Of a stretch of 64,000 nucleotides of DNA, positions 36,003-45,800 are shown piece after piece. Under the pieces are notes generated by a model. The model saw only the letters and a program-made list of their open reading frames with translations, did not search any database and was not told the origin of the DNA. This DNA comes from Verrucomicrobiia bacterium. Lineage in GTDB: Bacteria > Zixibacteria > MSB-5A5 > DSPP01. How positions within the stretch are numbered: position 1 is the first letter of the stretch; each line of letters starts with the position of its first letter. The stretch lies in assembly GCA_035574275.1 (NCBI GenBank), contig DATLYY010000022.1, positions 62,001 to 126,000 on the forward strand, given 5' to 3'. Made by a program: the position numbers and the translations under genes.

Positions 36003-36028
36003 AGGAGCGCCTCAATTTGGCGGATTTG

Positions 36029-37468
36029 CTAACAGGGGAACGCCGTGGTTAAGAAAACTGCTTTAAGTAATAACACTACATCTGTTGGCGACAAATCCCC
36101 GCTGCAGTTGCCGTCCGCATTTTGGAGCGGAGCAGGAAAAGAGTGTCCTGAAAAAACCGCGTTTATCTCCAGCACAACGTCTGTCGCCGTGAGCATTTCA
36201 TCCAGGTTCAAATCCCCTTTCAGAAGCCGAACGAATTTTCCGGGGGCCCCGAAGAGAAGTTGAATAAACTCAATTTGGTTTGTATAGCGGCCATCCCGCC
36301 AAGCCACAAAAGCCTTACCCGCTTCATTGACCGCAAGACCTGGCCTGTCGCGCCAGCGATTGTTGGGGTCTGTAGTGTTGACGTTAATGTCAATGCTGGG
36401 AGCAAAACTTTGGCCGCTATCCAAACTGTAAGAAAAAAAGATTTTTTGCTTCCCAAAAGGACTGTCTTCTCGCATATAGGCCACATAAAAAATGTCGTTT
36501 GTAAAGGCCAAGGAGGGATCGAATGGAGCCGTGTTGAAAGTAAGGTCACTGTCGTCGTCCACTCGCACACTTGGGGAAAAGGTCTGGCCGTAGTCGAAGC
36601 TAACGGAAAAGTGTAAGATGTGGTTGAGAAAATTATTCATGAGCCGTGTACCGTCCCAGGCAATACCGATTAGGCCTCCTGGAGCAAGAGTCATACTTAA
36701 CCTTCCCGTGGTCCACAAAGGGTCGTTGGCAAGTGTGCGAAAATTAAAACTCTGTCCGGAATCATCGCTTCGGGCTACTACAATCCCGCTTTGCCCGCCG
36801 GTTGTCCCGTGGTAAGCAACGTATACCCGCCCACTGTCATCCGCCGCAATATCTCCGGGAAAACCTCTCGTACCCGGTTCGCTGACCTGAACATTTGGCG
36901 TAAAAGTCTGGCCGCCATCATAGCTGGCGGAGGCAAAAACAGAATAGGGGTTAGTTCTATAATCAAGCCAAGCCACAAAAATATGGCCCTTGTTGTTGAG
37001 GGCTAACGCCGGAGCTGCCGCCCCTGCCGGGGCACCCGTATCATCGGTGACTCGAACCTGAGCGCCAAAGGAGGTGCCGCCGTTGGCCGATTTGCGGAAA
37101 AGGATGTCGCCGCCGTTCGCATAGACCAAGTAGATAACCCCGGCGCTGTCCACCCGCATCGAAGGATACCATCCGGCATCCGCATATACGTTCGACCCAA
37201 AGGTCTTCCCTCCATCCGGTGATTTGGCAAATAAAATCCAAGATCCGTAGGGATCGTACCGGTCTTCATGCCAAATTACGTACACGGTATCCCCCCGGTA
37301 GGCCGTGTAATGCTGACCGGTGCTGTAAAAGTAGAGAGAGTTACCATCGTATTCCCCGGATTCGGTTATTTTCACATCTGGAGAAAAAGCGTAGATACTG
37401 TCGGGTTGGCTGAAGGCGGCGGGTGCTAAAGCGAAAAAGAAGAATCCGGCCGACAATATGAGCTTCAT
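36029..37468 (-). CDS. Secreted Asp-box (sialidase-fold) protein with C-terminal dockerin-like repeats
   Basis: A 479-residue exported protein. The signal peptide (residues 1-20) ends in AFS. The body has at least six Asp-boxes of the S-x-D-x-G-x-T/S-F type: KSPDGGKTFG, KSANGGTSFG, ASYDGGQTFT, RSDDSGQSFN, VSFDYGQTFS and YSLDSGQSFA, indicating a β-propeller. The end carries two dockerin/EF-hand-like repeats (GDLNLDEMLTATDVVLEINAVF and ADGNCSGDLSPTDVVLLLK), finishing in TAFPC. No catalytic sialidase set (Arg triad, Tyr/Glu) is evident, so enzymatic activity is not claimed. AAAGGA precedes the ATG. Confidence 0.85.
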   Translation of the reverse strand: MKLILSAGFFFFALAPAAFSQPDSIYAFSPDVKITESGEYDGNSLYFYSTGQHYTAYRGDTVYVIWHEDRYDPYGSWILFAKSPDGGKTFGSNVYADAGWYPSMRVDSAGVIYLVYANGGDILFRKSANGGTSFGAQVRVTDDTGAPAGAAAPALALNNKGHIFVAWLDYRTNPYSVFASASYDGGQTFTPNVQVSEPGTRGFPGDIAADDSGRVYVAYHGTTGGQSGIVVARSDDSGQSFNFRTLANDPLWTTGRLSMTLAPGGLIGIAWDGTRLMNNFLNHILHFSVSFDYGQTFSPSVRVDDDSDLTFNTAPFDPSLAFTNDIFYVAYMREDSPFGKQKIFFSYSLDSGQSFAPSIDINVNTTDPNNRWRDRPGLAVNEAGKAFVAWRDGRYTNQIEFIQLLFGAPGKFVRLLKGDLNLDEMLTATDVVLEINAVFSGHSFPAPLQNADGNCSGDLSPTDVVLLLKAVFLTTAFPC

Positions 37469-37498
37469 TTTCGCATCCTTTAATCCCTTTCCTTAGTG

Positions 37499-37528
37499 GT
37501 AAGATGAAGCGGAAAAGTAGGTAGTCAA
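37499..37528 (-). promoter_or_regulatory. Predicted promoter of the Asp-box/dockerin gene (TTG-N19-CATCTTAC)
   Basis: On the minus strand TTGACT (TTG at 37528-37526) and CATCTTAC (37506-37499) are separated by 19 nt after the TTG. This is a weaker match than the others. The leader would be about 25 nt with an AAAGGA site. Confidence 0.35.
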
Positions 37529-37545
37529 GAGATATCTATGAAATA

Positions 37546-37575
37546 AAAAAAGCGCCCGTACGGGCGCTTTTTCTA
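37546..37575 (-). terminator. Intrinsic terminator after the PpiD-like gene
   Basis: A perfect palindromic stem AGCGCCC-GTAC-GGGCGCT (37551-37568) is flanked by T-runs in both directions. On the minus strand it ends the PpiD-like transcript. Its core is the 10-mer CCCGTACGGG, seen twice more in this window. Confidence 0.85.
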
Positions 37576-37586
37576 AGTTGTTTGGC

Positions 37587-39419
37587 TTAGAAATTTGCCC
37601 CCAAGACTTCCATCCGGTAATCCTCGATGTCCGCATCCCTTTGCAATTGCGCCAGCCAGGCATTCAAAGCGTCCGTGCGGCGTTTTTGATAGAGGGATTG
37701 GGTCGTCGAATCCTTGGCGGCGGCAAAACGGGCCGCATCATAGGGGAGATATTGCACCAATTCCCCCAAGGCGTAGCCCAAATCCGTGGGAACCGGAGGA
37801 ATAAACCGCTGTTTTTGCTGGTGGGCGCGGATGACGGCTCCCAAAAAGGCGGGCGCATCTCCCATGCCCGGAACCCAAGCGCCCCACCCCCAAATATGCT
37901 CGGTGCCCACCGTGTCTCCAAATTGGGCGGCGGCTTTTTCAATGGGCGTGCCCTTTTGCAATAACTGCCAGATTTTGTCCGCTTTCTGCCGGGCCAATTC
38001 CATCGTTTTCCGGCGGAGCAGGTCCGCGCGGACCATGTTCCTCACCTCTTCGAACTTGGGAATGCCCGCGGCCAGCCGCTTTTGCACCTTCACCACCACG
38101 TACGCGCCCGGGACGTTGTACGCCGGGGATACGGCGCCCGGTTCGTTGGAAAAGACGAACTGGTTTATCTCCGTGAAAAAACCGATGCCTGTGATGGAGG
38201 CATCCCGGGTGAAGATATTGGAGGAGTCGATGACCAGCTGCATTTCGGCGGCCGTTTTTTCAAATCCCTCACCGGCGGCCCGGCGGGCAAAATTGTCGGC
38301 CATCGTTTTCATCGCCTCGGCCCCTTCCAGGTTGGGTTTGATGTTCACCAGAATATGGCTGGCGTGCACCTGTTCCTGGCCCTTTTGCTTTCTTTTGCCC
38401 CAGAGTTTGATGACATGCCAGCCGAAATCGGTCCGCACGGGCTGGGAAAGCTCCCCCGGTTTTAGGGCAAAGACGGCCGAGTCAAAAGCGGGAACCATCT
38501 GTCCGCGGACGAACCAGCCCAAGTCCCCGCCGTTTTTTCCCGCTGTGGGGTCCTCCGAATACTGACGGGCCAGCGCGGCAAAGGCGGTTGTGTCCAGGGC
38601 CTTCTGGGCCTGCAGCCGGAGGCGCAGCGCCTCGTCTTCCGCCCGGCGTTCATCCTCCTGGGCCGAGGTTTTGGGAAAGCGGACAAAGAGCACGTGCGCC
38701 CGCTCCGGCTGGCGGTATTTTTCCCTGTTCTTGTTGTATGCCGCCGTCAGTTCCTCGTCCGGCGTCTGAATCTGCGACCGGAACTGCTCCGTTCGCACCT
38801 GAAGGATTTTGACCTTGTAGTATTCGTTGTACTCCTTGTACCGGTTGACGATGTCTTGGTTGGAAACCCGGGCGGTGGAAAAAACGGAGTTGGAGAGCTT
38901 GAACTCCAAAATTTTGGGGCGCACCATCGCCTCGATTTGCGCCCAGAAGGGGCCCGCCGCCGGGTCTTTGGAGTTCATGATGGCCAGATACTTGTTGTAA
39001 TCGAATTGCCCGTTCGTTTGAAAAACCTCCAGCTGCATCAGTTCGGGGACGGCGTAGTAGTATTTCTGCAGAAACTCCACGATTTCCCCGTCGGTTACTC
39101 CGAGGCCGTATCGTTCGACCTGTTGCCGCATCAAAACGTTTCGCAATAATTCCCGCCAGGCGTCGTAGTGCAGTTTGGCCCGCTGGTCCTCGGACATCTC
39201 GGTTTGGGGATTCTGGGCCTCCCATTGCTTGGCCAGCCGGTCAAAGTAGAAGAGATACTCGTCGGCGGTGATTTTTTCGCCGTTGACCTTGGCCACGTAA
39301 TTTTTCATCTGTTGGGAGGCCGTGTACTGCATCCCCCAGGCGAAAACGATGGTGCCGAGAAAGGCGGCGATGACAATCCAAAGGACAATCTTGGTGTTTT
39401 TGCGCATGGTTTTCAGCAT
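37587..39419 (-). CDS. PpiD/SurA-like membrane-anchored peptidyl-prolyl isomerase
   Basis: A 610-residue periplasmic folding factor anchored by one N-terminal helix (residues ~11-30, IVLWIVIAAFLGTIVFAWGM). A SurA-N/PpiD-N helical chaperone region follows (starting VAKVNGEKITADEYLFYFDRL). A clear parvulin domain lies near residues 225-345 (HVLFVRFP ... YSEDPTAGKNGGDLGWFVRGQMVPAFDSAVFALKPGELSQPVRTDFGWHVIKL). A second, degenerate rotamase (HASHILVNIKP ... GAYVVVKVQ) and a C-terminal helical part complete it. Start ATG with AAAAGGAG upstream. Likely assists outer-membrane and secreted proteins. Confidence 0.88.
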   Translation of the reverse strand: MLKTMRKNTKIVLWIVIAAFLGTIVFAWGMQYTASQQMKNYVAKVNGEKITADEYLFYFDRLAKQWEAQNPQTEMSEDQRAKLHYDAWRELLRNVLMRQQVERYGLGVTDGEIVEFLQKYYYAVPELMQLEVFQTNGQFDYNKYLAIMNSKDPAAGPFWAQIEAMVRPKILEFKLSNSVFSTARVSNQDIVNRYKEYNEYYKVKILQVRTEQFRSQIQTPDEELTAAYNKNREKYRQPERAHVLFVRFPKTSAQEDERRAEDEALRLRLQAQKALDTTAFAALARQYSEDPTAGKNGGDLGWFVRGQMVPAFDSAVFALKPGELSQPVRTDFGWHVIKLWGKRKQKGQEQVHASHILVNIKPNLEGAEAMKTMADNFARRAAGEGFEKTAAEMQLVIDSSNIFTRDASITGIGFFTEINQFVFSNEPGAVSPAYNVPGAYVVVKVQKRLAAGIPKFEEVRNMVRADLLRRKTMELARQKADKIWQLLQKGTPIEKAAAQFGDTVGTEHIWGWGAWVPGMGDAPAFLGAVIRAHQQKQRFIPPVPTDLGYALGELVQYLPYDAARFAAAKDSTTQSLYQKRRTDALNAWLAQLQRDADIEDYRMEVLGANF

Positions 39420-39451
39420 TTTTACTCCTTTTCTTTTTACACCTAAACAAT

Positions 39452-39483
39452 CAAGCAGGGCCGCCGGCCGCGGCTCCTGCTTG
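39452..39483 (-). other. Stem-loop at the predicted 5' end of the PpiD-like mRNA
   Basis: CAAGCAGG pairs with CCTGCTTG (39483-39476 and 39459-39452 on the minus strand) around a GC-rich inner stem-loop. It begins about 5 nt after the predicted -7 element, so it would cap the 5' end of the transcript. It could stabilise the mRNA or end read-through from gdhA, but no T-run follows. Confidence 0.5.
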
Positions 39484-39487
39484 AAGT

Positions 39488-39517
39488 AAAAGATATGAAA
39501 AAAACTCTATTTTGCAA
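39488..39517 (-). promoter_or_regulatory. Predicted promoter of the PpiD-like gene (TTG-N19-TATCTTTT)
   Basis: On the minus strand TTG at 39517-39515 and TATCTTTT at 39495-39488 are separated by exactly 19 nt. It lies in the gap between gdhA and this gene and gives a leader of ~65 nt with a good ribosome site. Confidence 0.55.
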
Positions 39518-39548
39518 CCGCGCGGACGGTCCGCACGGCCCTTGAGCG

Positions 39549-40970
39549 CTACGGGAAGACCCCCAATTCCATATAGGAGGTGGCAATTTTATTGATGGAG
39601 GAAACAAAGGCGGCCGTGCGCAAATCGGGAATTTTGGGGTTTCCCCTCCAGACATCCAGAATCTGGTTGTAAGCCCCGATCATGGTTTCCTCCAGACCGG
39701 AGTTGACCAAATCAATCTCGTCGGCCCCCTTGGCGACAATCCGGCGCTCCGCCTCCGTGAACTTTTTGCCCGTGGTTTTCTCGATGGCGCCCAACAAACT
39801 GTCAAAAGCCCTTTCCTCAAACCGTTTTCCCATCCGCCCGAAGCGCACGTGCGAAAGGTTTTTCAACCACTCAAAATACGAAACGGTAACCCCGCCGGCG
39901 TTCAAGTACATGTCCGGAAGGACCAAAATACCCTTTTTCAACAAAACCTCCTCGGCCGCCGCCGTGGTGGGGCCGTTGGCCCCTTCGGCTATGATTTTGG
40001 CCTTGATTTTTGGGGCGTTGGCTTCCGTTATCTGGTTCTCCAGCGCGGCGGGAACGAGGATGTCGCACTCCAACTCCAAAGCCAAGGCCGAGGGGGTGAC
40101 GTTTTTCGCCCCCGGAAAATTCAAAACGCCGCCGGTTTCCCGCCGGTGTTTAACGACCGCCTCCACGTCCAAGCCCTGGGGACTGTGGATAGCTCCCTCG
40201 TATTCAGCCAGCGCGATAATGCGGCAGCCCCCTTCCTGGCAGAACTTGGCAACGTGGTAGCCGACGTTACCTAATCCCTGAACGACGACCGTTTTTCCCT
40301 CCAATCCTCTGGAAAGTCCCAGCTTATTCATTTCCTCTTCGTGATTGCAGACCTCCCGCAGGCCGTAGAACACCCCCCGCCCGGTGGCTTCCGTCCGTCC
40401 GCGGACCCCTCCCTGGGTTACCGGTTTCCCGGTGACGCAGGCAAAGGCATCCAGTTGCCCCGGGTTGAAGGCGGCATAGGTATCGACAATCCAGGCCATT
40501 TCCCTTGGCCCCGTTCCGTAATCGGGCGCCGGCACGTCCACTCCCGGCCCGATGAAATTTTTCTTTATCAGCTCGGCCGTGTAGCGGCGGGTGATCTGCT
40601 CCAGTTCGGCGAGCGTGTATTTCTTGGGGTCGATTTTGACCGCCCCCTTGGCCCCGCCGAACGGAACGTCCACAATGGCGCATTTGTAGGTCATCAACGC
40701 CGCCAGCGCCTTGACCTCGTCCTCGTTCACCTCCTCCGAATAACGGATGCCCCCTTTGACCGGCAGCTTGTGGTGACTGTGTTCCACCCGCCAGCCGGAG
40801 ATGACCTCATAGCCGTTTTGGGTTCGAATGGGGAACTGGAAGGCGTAAATGCTGTTGCAGGCCTTGATTTGCTCCAAAAGCCCCTTGGGATGGCCGGTAA
40901 AGGCGGCGGCCTTGTCGAAATAGAAGTTGACGTTTTCAAAAAAGGAGCGCTGGCCTGACGCGGTTGTCAC
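39549..40970 (-). CDS. gdhA: Glutamate dehydrogenase (Glu/Leu/Phe/Val dehydrogenase family)
   Basis: A 473-residue NAD(P)-dependent amino-acid dehydrogenase. The substrate domain has [22 protein letters not shown] with the binding Lys, then [15 protein letters not shown] with the catalytic Lys region, and [15 protein letters not shown]. The Rossmann domain shows [17 protein letters not shown], and [11 protein letters not shown] follows. Glutamate is favoured over leucine by overall pattern and length, but specificity is not certain. GTG start preceded by GGAGGATACC. With glnA elsewhere in the window it covers both ammonium assimilation routes. Confidence 0.93.
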   Translation of the reverse strand: MTTASGQRSFFENVNFYFDKAAAFTGHPKGLLEQIKACNSIYAFQFPIRTQNGYEVISGWRVEHSHHKLPVKGGIRYSEEVNEDEVKALAALMTYKCAIVDVPFGGAKGAVKIDPKKYTLAELEQITRRYTAELIKKNFIGPGVDVPAPDYGTGPREMAWIVDTYAAFNPGQLDAFACVTGKPVTQGGVRGRTEATGRGVFYGLREVCNHEEEMNKLGLSRGLEGKTVVVQGLGNVGYHVAKFCQEGGCRIIALAEYEGAIHSPQGLDVEAVVKHRRETGGVLNFPGAKNVTPSALALELECDILVPAALENQITEANAPKIKAKIIAEGANGPTTAAAEEVLLKKGILVLPDMYLNAGGVTVSYFEWLKNLSHVRFGRMGKRFEERAFDSLLGAIEKTTGKKFTEAERRIVAKGADEIDLVNSGLEETMIGAYNQILDVWRGNPKIPDLRTAAFVSSINKIATSYMELGVFP

Positions 40971-41075
40971 GGTATCCTCCGGGATATTCGGTTTTTAGTA
41001 TGCGGGTCGCGGAATTCACGGCGGGAAGTTTGCACTCCTCAAGGAAAAAGTCAAGGGAGTCATCAAGTTTATTGA

Positions 41076-41600
41076 CTACCAGCCCTGCCGTTCCCGAAAC
41101 GAGGTGATGTGCGCCGTATGGTGGCGGCCGTGCCAGGCGTAGAGGGCCAAAAGCTTTTCCAGCGTCATAATCCCGCTTTCCGGATGACGCAAGGTGCGGT
41201 TGAAGTCCTCCGGTTTAAGCGACCTTAAAAGCGAAACCCAGCGGATGTGCAGGGAATCCAAAAGATTCAAGGAAACCTCAATCGGGGTTTTCTTCGTGTC
41301 CGCCAGTTCCGCCCAGCGCGCTTCATTATACGGCTTGATGGTCGGTTCCTCTTCCGTGAGCGTGAGCTTGAAGCGGGTATAGGCGTTCAGGTGGCTGTCC
41401 GGGACGTGGTGCACCACCTGCCGGACGGTCCAGCCGCCATCCCGGTACGGCGTGTCGAGCTGCTTTTCGGAAAGCCCCGCCACCGCCTTGCGCAAAAGCG
41501 CCGGTGCGGCCGCTATCTGTTCAATCCAAAGTTGATGGACTGTTTCGCTAACGTTTCCTTCAAATTTGAACGGGCCTATGGGGTAGCGCGGGTCGGTCAT
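41076..41600 (-). CDS. bstA: DinB-fold YfiT/BstA-type putative bacillithiol S-transferase
   Basis: A 174-residue four-helix-bundle metal protein of the YfiT/BstA branch of DinB. Family features: DPRYPIGPFKFEG, LDTPYRDGGWTVRQVVHHVPDSHLNAYTRFK with the first metal His, EARWAELADTKKTPIEVSLNLLDSLH, and WHGRHHTAHI with the other two His. Relatives use bacillithiol to conjugate electrophiles, which fits the bsh operon in the same window. The ATG at 41600 (GGGAGAA upstream) matches the family; an ATG at 41639 would add 13 unconserved residues. Confidence 0.85.
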   Translation of the reverse strand: MTDPRYPIGPFKFEGNVSETVHQLWIEQIAAAPALLRKAVAGLSEKQLDTPYRDGGWTVRQVVHHVPDSHLNAYTRFKLTLTEEEPTIKPYNEARWAELADTKKTPIEVSLNLLDSLHIRWVSLLRSLKPEDFNRTLRHPESGIMTLEKLLALYAWHGRHHTAHITSFRERQGW

Positions 41601-41696
41601 GTCGTTTCTCCCATATTTTGAATATACATGCAGATTCAATCAAACAAAATAATGGGTGAGAGAAACAATGGCAATTGATGATTTTGGCCGATTTGG

Positions 41697-41724
41697 TTGA
41701 CAATTAAACGGTCTCGGTTATTAT
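41697..41724 (+). promoter_or_regulatory. Predicted promoter of the rhomboid gene (TTGACA-N16-TATTAT)
   Basis: TTGACA at 41697-41702 and TATTAT at 41719-41724. The ATG is 6 nt after the -10 element and no ribosome site exists, so the mRNA would be leaderless. Confidence 0.5.
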
Positions 41725-41730
41725 ACTTTT

Positions 41731-42426
41731 ATGTTTCCGTTGAAAGATGACATACCCTCTTCCCGAATGCCCGTTCTCACGGTGCTTTTAATCGTTGTAA
41801 ACACCCTGATTTTCTTCTGGGAAAAGCTGAATGTGGCGGGGTTCGAGCCCACCATTTGGAAATGGGGTTTGGTTCCCTACGAATTTACCCATCAAGTAGA
41901 ACTGACCCCCGGGATGGACGTGCCGCCATTCAGCAATGTCTTTTCCTCGATGTTCATGCACGGCGGGTTTTTCCATCTGGCCGGTAATATGCTCTACCTT
42001 TGGATTTTCGGGGACAATGTGGAAGACCAGTTGGGGCACGTCCGCTTCATCCTGTTTTATTTGCTTTCCGGCGTAGTCGCCGCGTTAAGTTTCACCTATC
42101 TTTTTCCGAACTCGAAAGTTCCCTTGGTGGGGGCTTCCGGCGCCATCGCCGGCGTTTTAGGGGGGTATCTTTTGCGCTTCCCGCGTGCCCGGGTTTACAC
42201 GCTTATTTTTCTTGGTTTTTTTGTTCAGGTTGTGCGCATACCGGCGTTGATTGTCTTAGGATTATGGTTCGTCATACAGCTTTTAAACGCCGGGGCGAGC
42301 TTTACCGTGGCCGCCACCTCGGGTACCGCCTGGTTTGCCCACGTGGGGGGGTTCGTCGCCGGATTTCTTCTGTTTCCCCTCTTGGGGGGTATGAAACGAA
42401 GAGCGGTTCATTATGATTACCGGTGA
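41731..42426 (+). CDS. Rhomboid-family intramembrane serine protease
   Basis: A 231-residue polytopic protease. Six or so membrane helices are visible. The catalytic serine is in VGASGAIAGVLGG near residue 137, the oxyanion region HGGFFHLAGNMLYLWIFG lies near 71-88, and the catalytic His is in AHVGGFVAGF near residue 203. The large L1 loop between TM1 and TM2 carries GFEPTIWKWGLVPYEFT, typical of this bacterial subgroup. Substrate unknown. Overlaps the next gene by 14 nt. Confidence 0.92.
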   Translation: MFPLKDDIPSSRMPVLTVLLIVVNTLIFFWEKLNVAGFEPTIWKWGLVPYEFTHQVELTPGMDVPPFSNVFSSMFMHGGFFHLAGNMLYLWIFGDNVEDQLGHVRFILFYLLSGVVAALSFTYLFPNSKVPLVGASGAIAGVLGGYLLRFPRARVYTLIFLGFFVQVVRIPALIVLGLWFVIQLLNAGASFTVAATSGTAWFAHVGGFVAGFLLFPLLGGMKRRAVHYDYR

Positions 42427-42862
42427 GATTACTTTGCGGAACGCCACCATAAACGATATGCCGCACATCGTCCGGATGATCGGGGAGTTCGATTTGGATT
42501 ATGAGCAGCTTTCGCCGGAGCAGTTTTTAGTCATCGAGGATGGGGGGCAAATCGTCGCTTTCGGCCGGTTGAAACCCTACTCGGATGCCGTCGAGCTGGG
42601 GAGCGTCGGTGTGCGTCCTGACCGCCGCAAGATGGGATATGGAAAAATGATGGTGGAAGCCTTGATTGAAAAAGCGCCCGACGAAATCTGGATAACCACC
42701 AACCTGCGGGATTATTTTCGCCTTTTCGGCTTTACCGAGTCTGAAAAGATGCCGGCTTCCATAAAAAACAAGCTGGAAAATTTCTGCCATTTCACCTGCC
42801 GGCCGGGGATTGCGGCGATGGTGTTGCGGAAAAACGCCAACCCATCGGATGGAAAAAAATGA
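42413..42862 (+). CDS. GNAT-family N-acetyltransferase
   Basis: A 149-residue acetyltransferase-fold protein resembling the ArgA/PA4794-like GNATs. It has LRNATINDMPHIVRMI at the N-terminus, β4 GSVGVRPDRRKMGYGKMMVEAL (the acetyl-CoA pyrophosphate loop R/Q-x-x-G-x-G/A as RKMGYG), and YFRLFGFTES. The substrate is unknown. It starts inside the rhomboid gene and overlaps dnaE by 4 nt. Confidence 0.85.
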   Translation: MITGEITLRNATINDMPHIVRMIGEFDLDYEQLSPEQFLVIEDGGQIVAFGRLKPYSDAVELGSVGVRPDRRKMGYGKMMVEALIEKAPDEIWITTNLRDYFRLFGFTESEKMPASIKNKLENFCHFTCRPGIAAMVLRKNANPSDGKK

Positions 42863-45800
42863 AGCATTTGGCCGATTTTGTTCACCTGCACAACCACACC
42901 ACATATTCGCTTTTAGATGGGGCGATAAAGATCGACGACTTGATGGCCAAGGCCAAGGAATACGGAATGCCGGCTTTGGCGTTGACCGACCACGGCAATC
43001 TTTTCGGCGCCATCGAATTTTACAAGTCGGCCAAAAAGCACGGCATCAAGCCGATTATCGGCTGCGAGGCGTACGTGGCGCCGGAAAGCCGGCATAAAAA
43101 AGAGCCGCTGCGGGGATTCCCGGACGCCGGGTATCATTTGATTCTCTTGGCCAAAAACCTCGCGGGCTACCGCAACCTGGTCAAACTCTCCAGCGCCGGG
43201 TATTTGGAAGGGTTCTATCACCGTCCCCGGGTGGACAAGGAGTTGCTGCGGGCCCATTCGGAAGGGCTGGTCTGCCTTTCATCCTGCTTGAACGGCGAAC
43301 TGCCGGCCCAATTGCGCAACAGCGATTTCAAAAAGGCGCGGGAAGTGGCCAACGAGTACGCCGACATTTTTGGCAGGGAAAACTTCTTTGTTGAACTCCA
43401 AGATCACGGCATTTCCGAAGAGGACCGGATTCGAGGGGAACTGGCCAAAATCGGGCAGGAACTGGGGTTTGGTCTGGTCGCCACCAACGACTGCCATTAC
43501 CTGCGGCGGGTGGATGCCGCCGCCCACGACGCTCTTTTGTGCATCCAGACCGGCAAGGTTCTGACCGACACGGACCGGCTGAAATACGAAACCGACCAGG
43601 TATACTTCAAATCCGACCGGGAAATGAAAGAGCTTTTCGGCTGGGCGCCGGAATCGATTGAAAACACGCTGCGGATCGCCGAGGTCTGCAACCTCGAACT
43701 GGAACTGGGGAAACTGCACCTTCCCCGCTTTCCCCTGCCCTCCGGCTTCAATTCAGCCGACCAATTTCTGGAACACCTGGCCCGCAAGGGAATGGAGGAG
43801 CGCTATCATCCGGTTACTCCGGAAGTAAAGGAGCGGTTGGAATATGAACTGAAAGTCATCCGCGAAATGGGGTATTCCGGCTACTTTTTAATCGTACGGG
43901 ATTTTGTCGATTACGCCCTGCGCAACAACTTTCCCGTAGGCCCGGGACGGGGTTCAGTCGGGGGAAGCCTTGTGGCCTATTGTATCGGAATAACCCGAAT
44001 CGACCCAATGAAATACGGACTTCTATTCGAGCGCTTTTTGAATCCGGAGCGGATTTCGATGCCGGATATCGATATCGACTTTTCCGATCGCGACCGGGAC
44101 AGGATTATCCAATATGTCATTGACAAATATGGTGAAGAGAACGTCTGCCAGATTATCACTTTCGGGACGATGGCGGCACGGGCGGTGGTGCGGGACGTCG
44201 GCCGGGTGATGTCCCTGCCCTATTCGGAAGTCGACCGGATTGCCAAACTGATTCCATTTGACACTGAAATGACCTTGGAGCGGGCAATGGAGATGCAGCC
44301 GGATTTGAAACGATTGACAGCTTCGGATCCCAAAATTGCCCAATTGATGGAATATTCCAAAACTTTGGAAGGACTTTCCCGCCACGCCTCGGTTCATGCC
44401 GCCGGCGTGGTCATTGCCCCTTCCAAGTTGACGGACTACGTCCCGCTATACCGCACCAACCGGGATGAAACGGTGACCCAGTTCGATATGAAGGGAATTG
44501 AAGAGATCGGCCTTTTGAAAATGGATTTCCTGGGGCTGCGGACGCTGACCGTCATTGAGGATACCGTCCGCTTCGTGAAGGAACGGGAGGGGATTGCAAT
44601 CGACATCGATAAAATCCCGCTGGACGACGCCAAAACCTTTGAGCTTTTCGCCTCCGGCGAAACCACCGGCCTATTCCAGTTTGAGTCGGCCGGAATGCGG
44701 GACTATTTGCGTAAGCTAAAACCGGATTCCCTCTCCGATCTGGCGGCGATGAACGCCTTGTACCGCCCCGGCCCGCTGGATGCTTACATGGTGGATGAGT
44801 ACATCGACCGCAAAAAGGGAAAAAAGGTTCAGTACGAACATCCCAAGCTGGAGAAAATTTTAAAGGAGACCTACGGGGTCATCGTCTTCCAGGAGCAGGT
44901 TTTGGAAATTGCCAAGGAACTGGCCGGTTATACCCTGGGGAAGGCCGACATTCTGCGCAAGGCGATGGGGAAAAAGGATGCCGAGTTGATGGCGGGGGAG
45001 AAGGAGGAGTTCATTCAGGGGGCCGTGGCCCATCATATCGACAAACAGAAAGCGGAACGGATTTTTGAACAAATCGCCACCTTCGGCCGTTACGGGTTCA
45101 ACAAGGCCCATTCCGTCGGCTACGCCTATCTCGCCTATCAGACCGGCTATCTAAAGGCCCACTGGCCGGTCTATTTTATGGCCGCCTCCCTTTCCTCCGA
45201 AATGGGGAACACCGACCGGGTGGTCCTGCTGATTCTGGAAAGCCAAAGGCTCGGTATAGAGGTCCTGCCCCCCGACGTGAACCGAAGTTTTTCGAAATTT
45301 ACGGTCGAGGATGGCAAAATCCGCTATGGTTTGGCGGCCGTCAAAAACGTGGGAGAGGGGACCGTCGAGACGCTCGTGACCACCCGTCAAGCCAAGGGGG
45401 AATTTAAATCAATCTTTGATTTTGCCCGCAAAATGGATACGGGCGCCTTGAACCGCCGGATGGTGGAAAGTTTGGTCCTGGCGGGGGCCTTCGACTCGCT
45501 CGATTCCAACCGGGCACGCCTTTTCAAAAACGTTCAGCGGGCGATCGATTGGGGTGCGGATGCACAGGCGGCAGACGCAGCCGGACAAGCTTCCTTGTTC
45601 GGGGGACGTTCCGACCTCGGTATAAGCGAGCCGGCGCTGGAGCCGGAAGAAAAATGGCCCCCTGTAATGCGCCTGACCCGTGAAAAAGAGGTTTTGGGAT
45701 TCTACTTTTCCGGCAATCCCCTGGAAAACTACCGCCGGGAATTGGATTTATTTTCCACCACGCAAATCGGCAATCTGGAAAGCTTTCGGGACGGAGAGGA

